Shown here: piece after piece, positions 7,231 through 13,767 of the stretch
How the letters are laid out: each line of letters starts with the position of its first letter
Position numbering within the stretch: position 1 is the first letter of the stretch
From: Odoribacter sp. UBA944
Lineage (GTDB): Bacteria > Bacteroidota > Bacteroidia > Bacteroidales > Marinifilaceae
Length of the DNA: 13,767 nucleotides
Assembly: GCA_002293375.1 (NCBI GenBank)
Contig: DBDA01000046.1
Location: 1-13,767 of the forward strand
Direction: 5' to 3'
The notes under the pieces: generated by a model
Seen by the model: only the letters and a program-made list of their open reading frames with translations
Database searches by the model: none
What the model was told of the DNA's origin: nothing
Made by a program: the position numbers and the translations under genes

Positions 7231-10200
7231 TTAAAACTGAAGTTTGATCCCCAATTTTACACTCTTCGCCAACGGAATTTTCCCCAAGTCGATCCCCATC
7301 ATCTGCGGGTCGTAGGAGTAGGAAAACTCCGGATCAATACCCAAATACTTGCTGGCCGTCCAGAGGTTCTGCCCGGTCACATAGATCAGGGCGTTCTGGA
7401 TAAAGCCTAGCTTCCGGCCAAATTCATAGCTCAGGGTCACGTCCTTCAATTTCAAGAAAGATCCATCCTCGATCCAGCGGTCGGAGAAGCGAGCGTTTCC
7501 GTACGGATCTCCGTAAACAGCGCGGGGCACATCGGTCTGCTGCCCGTCGTAACTCCAACGCCGCAAGGCGATTTCCGTCTGGTTGTTGAGATTGGTCATG
7601 GATTCGGAACCTCTCCGGACTGCGTTGTAAATTTCGTTTCCATAGCTGTACGTAAAGTTCAGCAAGAGCCCGATGTTTTTGTATTTGAACGAGGAGTAGA
7701 ACGAACCGAAGAAGTCCGGGCGGGAATTGCCCAATACCTGCATATCGGCTTCGTTGATGACCTTGTTGTCATCGTAGTCCATCCATTTTACATCCCCCGC
7801 AGCAAAGGGGCGGCCGCTGTATGAAACATAACCGGCCGCGTCGGCTTCCGCCTGGCTGGTAAACACCTTCTCATACCGGTAACCGTAGAATTGGTAGGGC
7901 GCTTCCCCCTGTTTGGTCAACAGGGTCGTCCCGTCGGAGAATTGCGTAATACGTTCCGTTTCGCCGCCGCCCAATTCGATTACTTCGGTTTTGTAGGCAG
8001 AGATGGTCCCTCCGGCACGCCACTCAAAGCCGCGGATGCGCAAAAGCGAGGCGTCGAGGCTGACGTCAATCCCCTGCGTCTTCATCTCGCCGCTGTTGTC
8101 AAAGCCGAAACCAAAACCGTAAACAGCCTCTAATTTTTTCTGCATCAACATCTCTTTGGTTCGCTCCTCGTAAGCGTCCACACGCAGGTTGAGGCGGTTG
8201 CCCAACGTTACCAGGTCCAAACCGATTTGCGAGGTGATCACCTTTTCGCCGGTAAGTTTGGAGTTCGGTATCCCGGTGCGCACAATACCCGCCACGTCCC
8301 GGTAGGGTTTCGAGCCGTATATGTACTGGCTGTAAGCGGACGAGAAGCGGCTGTTGGCATTCATCCCGTATTCGCCCCGCAGCATCAGGTGGTTGATACA
8401 GGCAACATCTTTCAGCAACGTATTCTTTACATTCCACCCCACATTAACCGACGGAAGCAGGAGGAAACGCTGGCTGTTCTTCCCGGTGGAAGAGGCTCCG
8501 TCCATGGTTACGTTGATACCGGCGTAAAGTTGGCGGTTAAAGTTGTAGCGGGCAGCTAAATAGGTGTTCATCCAGTTCCAGTCTTCGATATACCCTTCTA
8601 TGGATTTGAAGCCTTCCACCCGGTCGAGTGTTTTGTAGAAATCGGAGGTGGTGTTGTACCCCTCTCCCCGATCCGTCTCCACGGAAGTGGTCATCATCTG
8701 GTAGCCCAAACGCAGGTTCAGGTCGTGCCGGTTGTTAAAGAGTTTGTTGTACTTTACCTCCCCTTTTACGTAGAGGTCGAGCGATTCTCCGAACCCGTTC
8801 CGTACCATGTTGGCGTAGCGCACTCCTTCCGGAGATACCAAAGAAGCCGTGGTGTGCCGGTCCCTTCCCGCAATGAACAATCCCTCTTTGTCGGAGTTGT
8901 AATACAATCCCACTGTTCCCGTTACGGCCAGGTCCGAAGTAATGTTGTAGTTCAAACCGGCATTCACCATGATGTCGTTCGCCTTCACATTGGCTTCCAT
9001 CGTGTGGAGCAATGCTACGGGGTTGCTGACATCGATGCCGTTCAACAGTTCGGCATAATCCGCCAGGAAGTTCCCGTTCCGGTCTTTCCGGAACACGCTC
9101 ATCATCGGCGCCTGGTAATAGGCGGCCAACATGGGGTTGGTCGGGGCCGTCATTCCCTGTTCCGCCACATTGTACTCGTTGAAACCGAAGCTGGCGGTGG
9201 CAAAGAGTTGCAGGTTCTTGGTCACGTTGATGTTGGCGTTCAGCCGGGTGAAGTACTTGGAGTAGTCCGTACCGTCAAGGATCCCCTGGTGATTCAGGTA
9301 ACCGGCCGTCAGGGTGTAGTTGGCGATGGCGTCCCCCCCTTTTACCTTCAACATGTTCTCGGTTGTAAAACCGGTGGTGTAGATCTCGTCCTGCCAATCG
9401 GTCGTGTTGTTGTACAGGTAATCGTAAAAGTATTCGGGGTCGTCGCGCAGGAACGGGAAGATCTCCACTAACTCATTCAGGTCGGGGATAGCCGTTTCGC
9501 CGATGTCCCCGAGGTACGTTTTGTAGTCGGAAGGGGCCAGCAACGGGAGCCGTTTCTTCATCCAGCCGATCCCGTTTACCGTCTGGAACTCTACTTTGGT
9601 CTCCAGGTCGGTGGCTTTCTCCGTCTCTACCAGGATCACTCCGTTGCTTCCCATGGAACCGTATTCGGCTGCATCGGCCCCTTTGACGATCGAAATGTTT
9701 TCAATTTCGTTCAGCATCAACGGTGCAAAGAGGTTCCGGGAGAAGCCGCCGATGACCAACGACTCCCGGTCGTCGGGCATGTAGGGCATTCCGTCCACCA
9801 CAATCAGGGGTGTGTTGGTCGCCGCCAAACTGCGCAAGCCGTGCAGGTTGACAAAGTTCCCCTCGCCCGGCATACCGCTTTTCTCCAACACATGCATCCC
9901 CGGAAGCGCGCCTTGCATGGCCTGGTCCGGCGTGGTGTACCCCATCCGGAAATCCTTGCGGTTCAGCGTGGCGCTGCTACCGGTTTTGCCTGCCAATGGC
10001 CGCCTTCCTTCCGGAAGCAACACGTAAGGAAGGTAAGCGGGGGTAGCCGCCGGTAGCAGGTAAATATCGATGCTCTCCCGTTTCAACACCCCAATTTCAA
10101 CGGAAAAATAACCGTCGGAACTCACTTCCAGCACAGCGTCCGGCTGGCTCAGTTTCAGTTCAAACTGTCCCGAATCGTCTGCAATACCGGTCTCTGCGGC

Positions 10201-10356
10201 ATGCACCGAAAAGACCTGGGCGCCTTTTACGGGATGTTTGGTTTTCCCGTCCAAAACCCTCCCCTTCAGCGTGATCTCTTGCGCCCCGGACGACAGTGCC
10301 AGGAGCATCAGCAGAGAGAGGGTGCTCACTATCTTCAATCGCTTCATACTCTTCAT
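7231..10356 (-). CDS. SusC/RagA-family TonB-dependent outer-membrane transporter
   Basis: This protein of about 1041 residues forms a 22-strand-type barrel that would import glycan or glycopeptide ligands with the adjacent SusD, powered by TonB. From the ATG at 10356, a signal peptide ends near SSGAQ (about 25). A carboxypeptidase-regulatory-like domain covers about 28-100 (ITLKGRVLDGKTKHPVKGAQ). The plug spans about 135-245 (LHGLRSLAATNTPLIVVDGMP, then NEIENISIVKGADAAEYGS and GSNGVILVET), then the barrel to a terminal KLGIKLQF with the usual final Phe. The typical EVVVVGYG-like TonB-box region between the first domain and the plug is absent; the sequence there is YLPYVLLPEGRRPLAG. An in-frame TTG at 10386 would overlap the upstream gene. 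ATG 10356 lies 4 bp after that gene's stop; ATG 10347 is an alternative with AAGAG in front. Close spacing to both neighbours indicates an operon. Ligand unknown. Confidence 0.94.
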   Translation of the reverse strand: MKSMKRLKIVSTLSLLMLLALSSGAQEITLKGRVLDGKTKHPVKGAQVFSVHAAETGIADDSGQFELKLSQPDAVLEVSSDGYFSVEIGVLKRESIDIYLLPAATPAYLPYVLLPEGRRPLAGKTGSSATLNRKDFRMGYTTPDQAMQGALPGMHVLEKSGMPGEGNFVNLHGLRSLAATNTPLIVVDGMPYMPDDRESLVIGGFSRNLFAPLMLNEIENISIVKGADAAEYGSMGSNGVILVETEKATDLETKVEFQTVNGIGWMKKRLPLLAPSDYKTYLGDIGETAIPDLNELVEIFPFLRDDPEYFYDYLYNNTTDWQDEIYTTGFTTENMLKVKGGDAIANYTLTAGYLNHQGILDGTDYSKYFTRLNANINVTKNLQLFATASFGFNEYNVAEQGMTAPTNPMLAAYYQAPMMSVFRKDRNGNFLADYAELLNGIDVSNPVALLHTMEANVKANDIMVNAGLNYNITSDLAVTGTVGLYYNSDKEGLFIAGRDRHTTASLVSPEGVRYANMVRNGFGESLDLYVKGEVKYNKLFNNRHDLNLRLGYQMMTTSVETDRGEGYNTTSDFYKTLDRVEGFKSIEGYIEDWNWMNTYLAARYNFNRQLYAGINVTMDGASSTGKNSQRFLLLPSVNVGWNVKNTLLKDVACINHLMLRGEYGMNANSRFSSAYSQYIYGSKPYRDVAGIVRTGIPNSKLTGEKVITSQIGLDLVTLGNRLNLRVDAYEERTKEMLMQKKLEAVYGFGFGFDNSGEMKTQGIDVSLDASLLRIRGFEWRAGGTISAYKTEVIELGGGETERITQFSDGTTLLTKQGEAPYQFYGYRYEKVFTSQAEADAAGYVSYSGRPFAAGDVKWMDYDDNKVINEADMQVLGNSRPDFFGSFYSSFKYKNIGLLLNFTYSYGNEIYNAVRRGSESMTNLNNQTEIALRRWSYDGQQTDVPRAVYGDPYGNARFSDRWIEDGSFLKLKDVTLSYEFGRKLGFIQNALIYVTGQNLWTASKYLGIDPEFSYSYDPQMMGIDLGKIPLAKSVKLGIKLQF

Positions 10357-10360
10357 GTTT

Positions 10361-11986
10361 TTAATAATTTGTATCATCTGGGACAAATTCTATGCACTGT
10401 ACCGAGATCCTCCGGGGAGTAGCGGCAGTTCTATCTGTCGGATTTGCCAACCGGAGGGTGACCGGACCGGTTTCCCCCGTGTGTATATAGGTCCCGATAT
10501 AACCGCTCGTACCGGTCGCCCACGTGGCCGCATCCACTGCATAATTATAGGTGGCGTTAGACGCATTGAACTTGGCAACGAATTCATCATTCACGTAGAG
10601 GTCCAAGTCGTGCCCAGACCCCTGACGGAAACTTCCGTACACCTTGTATTGGCCGGGTACCAACTGCCCTTCGATGATGTTCCCGAAGCGATCTTTGGTG
10701 AGGGAGCGCCAGGTAAGCGAAAACTCCGGGATAAGGCCCGCATCACCGCCTTGTGTAGCTTCGTTCCGCATAAAGAATACTTTGACCGATTTATTGTCCT
10801 TGTTGAAATCAGGCCAGAAACCGACAAATCCTCCGTTCGCCGCAGTACCGTTAAATTCTTTTTCATTTAAACTGTGCCCGACCAGCGTAAAGTATTTATC
10901 CACCGAATCCTGTTTCGATCCATCCGGTGCGGCATCCCAAATCTCTTTGTAGATGCTGGGAACACAACGCAACGAACTCAATAACAGAAAATTGGGTACA
11001 TGCAAGTAGGTCAGTTTGTGTACCACCCCGTTGCTCATCAACTCCATCCGGCCCTGGTCTACCTGTTGGACATCGCTCCGCCACTCCCATTTGCCCAGAA
11101 GAGACTCTAAGTTTCCGGCCGCCGCGTAATTTTCGTATTTACCATCCATAGCGACCGAAGTCATCAGCCAGTTGTAGATGATCAGCGAGTCGCTCCTCAT
11201 CAGGGGCGAGTGGTACACATTGGCATACAGGTCTACGATCTCCTGCCAGGCCCCCTGGTATACGGCGTTATCAGGAACAAAGAGCGTATAATTGGCATTC
11301 TCGTTCCAGAGAAAGCTAAACATACTTTCGTCCCGGAAAACCGAATCGTAAAGGGTGTTCCCGTATTCGTCCACTCCCAGCGGAAAGCTGAGGTCAGGAC
11401 GGAAGATGTGCTCCGTGAAAGAGAGCAAGGAGTCGCGAAACATGGAGTAGTCATCTCCCAAACGGGAAACATACTCGTAAATGTTGAGGCGGGGTTCCAG
11501 GCTCCGCTCCAACACATGCACCACACCGTTGGCGCACATCTGGCTCTCCACCACTTTGTATCCGTCCATCAGGTACTCCTGTCCGGCTTCGTCCCAGGTT
11601 ACATAGAGGTTTTTTCCCGCCAATGTTTTGATCAGCTTCCCGTCTTCAAATTTCGACGAGTAGATGGCTACATAGTTGATGTGGTGTTGGGCCAATTGCT
11701 GTTTTTCCACGGCTGTCCTGCCGGAAAAATCCACCATGTTCTCGTCTTTGACAGCCCAGCAGGTCAGCACCTGGTCTTTGTTCAGTTCCAGGTCCATCCC
11801 GGTCTCGTTCATCAATTCCGCAAACCGGGAGAACTCCGGTTGCGCTTCCAGCCATTCGCCGATCTTCTGGTCTGTAATACCCTCCGAACTGCCTGTATTC
11901 CGGTAGTGATCGCCCCAATTGTCCTCGCAAGCGACGAACAGCGCCAGCAAAGAGAGGAGTATTCCTGTTAATCTGATTGTCTTCAT
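10361..11986 (-). CDS. Fasciclin (FAS1) domain lipoprotein with C-terminal beta-sandwich
   Basis: This 541-residue surface lipoprotein is probably a binding or adhesion factor of the PUL; no enzyme motif is visible. The signal peptide ends in FVAC (Cys20). Two divergent FAS1-type repeats can be traced: about 38-165 (IGEWLEAQPEFSRFAELMN, HHINYVAIY, NGVVHVLER) and about 167-330 (IYEYVSRLGDDYSMFRDSL, YTLFVPDNAVY, NGVVHKLTYLHVP). Both end in the FAS1-like NG-x-x-H-x-L motif. The C-terminal third (about 370-541) is beta-rich, includes GQYKVYGSFRQGSGHDLDLYV and ends VQCIEFVPDD, a pattern reminiscent of carbohydrate-binding sandwich modules. The ATG at 11986 follows AAAGAGAA, a good ribosome-binding site, and lies 8 bp after the stop of the other FAS1 gene, so the two are translationally close. 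The FAS1 assignment is fairly firm; the binding partner and the nature of the last domain are inference. Confidence 0.85.
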   Translation of the reverse strand: MKTIRLTGILLSLLALFVACEDNWGDHYRNTGSSEGITDQKIGEWLEAQPEFSRFAELMNETGMDLELNKDQVLTCWAVKDENMVDFSGRTAVEKQQLAQHHINYVAIYSSKFEDGKLIKTLAGKNLYVTWDEAGQEYLMDGYKVVESQMCANGVVHVLERSLEPRLNIYEYVSRLGDDYSMFRDSLLSFTEHIFRPDLSFPLGVDEYGNTLYDSVFRDESMFSFLWNENANYTLFVPDNAVYQGAWQEIVDLYANVYHSPLMRSDSLIIYNWLMTSVAMDGKYENYAAAGNLESLLGKWEWRSDVQQVDQGRMELMSNGVVHKLTYLHVPNFLLLSSLRCVPSIYKEIWDAAPDGSKQDSVDKYFTLVGHSLNEKEFNGTAANGGFVGFWPDFNKDNKSVKVFFMRNEATQGGDAGLIPEFSLTWRSLTKDRFGNIIEGQLVPGQYKVYGSFRQGSGHDLDLYVNDEFVAKFNASNATYNYAVDAATWATGTSGYIGTYIHTGETGPVTLRLANPTDRTAATPRRISVQCIEFVPDDTNY

Positions 11987-11994
11987 AATTCTCT

Positions 11995-13539
11995 TTATTT
12001 AATTGGCTCAAATGCAATGTGATCGAAGTCTACCTGTCCGGCATTGACGACTACAAAACGAAGTGTGTGGGTGGAGTTCACCGGAAAATCAATGGTCCCG
12101 ATCACCTTCGTCACTTTGGAAAACCCTCCGGAGAAATTTACCGGGTCTCCGGCTTTCTGTCCGTCAAAAAAGGGCTGGTAGGTTCCGCGACCGCTCCCCT
12201 GGTGGTAGGTCATGCTGATGGAATATTTTCCTTTCACCATCATGGGGAGGTCCATCTCTATCCATCCCACTGTCCCCATGTTAAAGCCGATGATGTCCGA
12301 ATGTAAAAGGGAAACAAAAATGGTAGTGTTCCTGATCTCGTACCAGACACGCCCCGCTCCCGCCGGGATGGTTTCCCAACGGATACCCGGGATGGAGCCC
12401 TCCGCGAAATTGGGAGAGGTAAAGGAGCCGCCGGTCTGTCCGTACATGGGCAACGAGGTAAATTCGCGGCTCAGGGTCGGTTCGTACACCACATAGCGGG
12501 CCGGCGGTGTGTAAACGGGCATCAGGTTGTCCACTTCGTGGATGATGCCGTTTTTGGCTGCCCGGTTGTAGGTGGTAAGCAAAATGCCTTCCTCTCCTTC
12601 CCGGTTCAATACGATCTTTTGCTGGTAGTCCTCAACTCCGATCAATTCGCTGCTTGCCAATGTATTAAGGATCTTCTCCGGAGAGGGAAGGCCGGTAAAA
12701 TCGGCCAGGTCGGAGTAAGAGTAATAGTCCTGCAACACGTGGTACGCTACGTAGTTGTAGAGGCCGTTTCCGGGATCCGTGTAGTTGGTGCCGTCCGGCG
12801 AAAAGGCCGCTTTGAGTTGCTCAATGTTGTTGATCCCGTCGGCCCGGAACTGCACATCGGTCACCACAAAAAGGGTAAAAAAGTCCCGGTAGGTATTTTG
12901 CCCCACGGTGTAACGGACCCGATCCAATTGCTCGGAGAGGCCGGTCAGGCGGACCGCTTCTGCAAAGATCGAATAGGCGGGATCTTCTTCGAGTACCTGC
13001 CAAATAGTATGGGCGACCGGTACCATCGGATCGTTCAATTCGTGTACAATGGCGTTGACCAGCTTTACGTCCCGGAGCGTGATGACGGATTCCGGGGTGC
13101 CGACGTAAATGGAGTTGATACCGTCTGTCCCGTATCCGGTCACTAAGTAATCCCCGGAAGAGGTAGTGTCGGGAATACGGCCCTCCACAAACATGGAGTG
13201 GGTGTACAACCGCCCTTCAATGATGTGGTAACGGACAAAATCCCGGGCATCCTGCGGGTCCATCTCCCGGGCGGAAGCCACCCCGTAGTGCTCACTCAAA
13301 AAGGCAAGCAAGGCATCGTTTTTCTGCACAAAAGCGGTAAAGGTAGACTTTACGTTCAGCGCATTGTAGAGATCGCCGCGCTTTACCAACTCCGACCACT
13401 CCGAATAGTCGGGCGTGGATTCCAGAAATTGGGCCAGCGGAAGCGTATCGTAAATACTCATGGTATCTTTTTCCAACGGGTCGTTGCAACTGGCCAGCAA
13501 TATCGTTGCAAACACTCCCCATATCAGTAACCGTTTCAT
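11995..13539 (-). CDS. Fasciclin (FAS1) domain lipoprotein, paralogue of the adjacent one
   Basis: This 514-residue lipoprotein (lipobox LASC, Cys18) has two FAS1 domains: about 33-170 (LAQFLESTPDYSEWSELVKR, VRYHIIEGRLY, NAIVHELN) and about 176-342 (TIWQVLEEDPAYSIFAEAVR, YTLFVVTDVQF-like core, VAYHVLQDYY, NGIIHEVDNLMPV). The conserved FAS1 tyrosine-histidine pair is present in both (YH at 104-105 and 266-267). A beta-rich C-terminal domain (about 345-514) contains GKYSISMTYHQGSGRG and ends FDHIAFEPIK, matching in layout the end of the neighbouring FAS1 protein. FAS1 domains mediate cell adhesion and extracellular matrix contacts in many organisms; the specific role here is unknown. It starts 18 bp after the stop of the SusD-like gene and is 8 bp before the next FAS1 gene, so it belongs to the operon. 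Confidence 0.88.
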   Translation of the reverse strand: MKRLLIWGVFATILLASCNDPLEKDTMSIYDTLPLAQFLESTPDYSEWSELVKRGDLYNALNVKSTFTAFVQKNDALLAFLSEHYGVASAREMDPQDARDFVRYHIIEGRLYTHSMFVEGRIPDTTSSGDYLVTGYGTDGINSIYVGTPESVITLRDVKLVNAIVHELNDPMVPVAHTIWQVLEEDPAYSIFAEAVRLTGLSEQLDRVRYTVGQNTYRDFFTLFVVTDVQFRADGINNIEQLKAAFSPDGTNYTDPGNGLYNYVAYHVLQDYYSYSDLADFTGLPSPEKILNTLASSELIGVEDYQQKIVLNREGEEGILLTTYNRAAKNGIIHEVDNLMPVYTPPARYVVYEPTLSREFTSLPMYGQTGGSFTSPNFAEGSIPGIRWETIPAGAGRVWYEIRNTTIFVSLLHSDIIGFNMGTVGWIEMDLPMMVKGKYSISMTYHQGSGRGTYQPFFDGQKAGDPVNFSGGFSKVTKVIGTIDFPVNSTHTLRFVVVNAGQVDFDHIAFEPIK

Positions 13540-13557
13540 ACGTTCTGTTTTATCTGG

Positions 13558-13767
13558 TTAATTTTCGTTCGCGTAATAGGGATTCTGTTCCAGCACCCCG
13601 GTATTGTCGTCGATCTGTTTTTGCAAAATGGGCAGGTACCAACTGAGCGGATTGGCCAGCAGAGATTCGTACCGGGGCCGCTGGGCCGCAGAGACTCCCT
13701 GCAATACGACATCGATGAGGTAGCTTTTGTATTGGTAGTTGTTCTTACGGGCTACCCGCACCACATC
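13558..13767 (-). CDS. SusD/RagB-family lipoprotein, C-terminal end only (cut by window edge)
   Basis: Only the last 69 or so residues are present; the 5' part and start lie beyond position 13767. The fragment opens DVVRVARKNNYQYKSYL, like the SusD motif that follows the fEGhRwwDLvR signature. It ends LSWYLPILQKQIDDNTGVLEQ then NPYY, the typical SusD terminal pattern of a LPI segment and an NP-x-L-x-QNP-like ending. Its RYESLLAN stretch aligns with LYRDRLVQ in the complete SusD at 5605-7194, suggesting that both belong to one subfamily. A SusC gene is expected just outside the window. It ends 18 bp before the first FAS1 gene. Confidence 0.8.
   Translation of the reverse strand, partial: DVVRVARKNNYQYKSYLIDVVLQGVSAAQRPRYESLLANPLSWYLPILQKQIDDNTGVLEQNPYYANEN

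Noticed and set aside
10357..10386. TTG start at 10386 for the SusC gene
   Set aside because: It adds ten residues in front of a complete signal peptide and overlaps the upstream FAS1 gene by 26 bp; ATG 10356 starts cleanly 4 bp after that gene's stop.

Overview
The window reads as part of a Bacteroidota (most likely Bacteroidales) polysaccharide utilization locus (PUL). The evidence is tandem SusC/SusD-type outer-membrane uptake genes, short lipoprotein signal peptides, and Bacteroides-type promoter boxes (TTTG, about 20 nt, then TAnnTTTG). Sampled stretches of the PUL genes are about 52-57% G+C. No species can be named from the sequence alone. No tRNA, rRNA, CRISPR array, integrase or transposase gene was seen.

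Layout: every confident gene is on the minus strand, so transcription runs from high to low coordinates. In transcription order there is the C-terminal end of a SusD-like protein cut by the window edge (13558-13767), a fasciclin-domain (FAS1) lipoprotein (11995-13539), a second FAS1 lipoprotein (10361-11986), a SusC-like TonB-dependent transporter (7231-10356), its SusD partner (5605-7194), an M60-family metallopeptidase lipoprotein with a discoidin-like C-terminal domain (3447-5588), and a secreted GH29 alpha-L-fucosidase (1844-3307). The first six genes are separated by only 4 to 36 bp and look like one operon whose promoter lies outside the window. A 139-bp gap with a long perfect palindrome and a possible promoter box precedes the fucosidase gene. 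A strong hairpin at 1785-1813 follows it and probably ends the transcript.

Below the PUL is an unrelated, lower-G+C gene (441-1664) for an AAA/DUF4143-type ATPase. It has a good Bacteroides promoter with three tandem 22-bp repeats. The left end (1-440) holds no convincing intact gene, only an open stretch that may be the 3' remnant of an outer-membrane beta-barrel gene.

Working model (inference): the M60 peptidase cuts O-glycosylated protein such as mucin, the fucosidase removes terminal fucose, and the SusC/SusD pair imports the glycan or glycopeptide. The two FAS1 lipoproteins share a C-terminal beta-sandwich ending and would be surface binding or adhesion factors in the same complex. The most distinctive features are the FAS1 pair between two SusD-containing modules, the SusC without the usual TonB-box region, the SusD lacking its normal C-terminal tail, the long palindrome before the fucosidase gene, and the 22-bp repeat array at the ATPase promoter.
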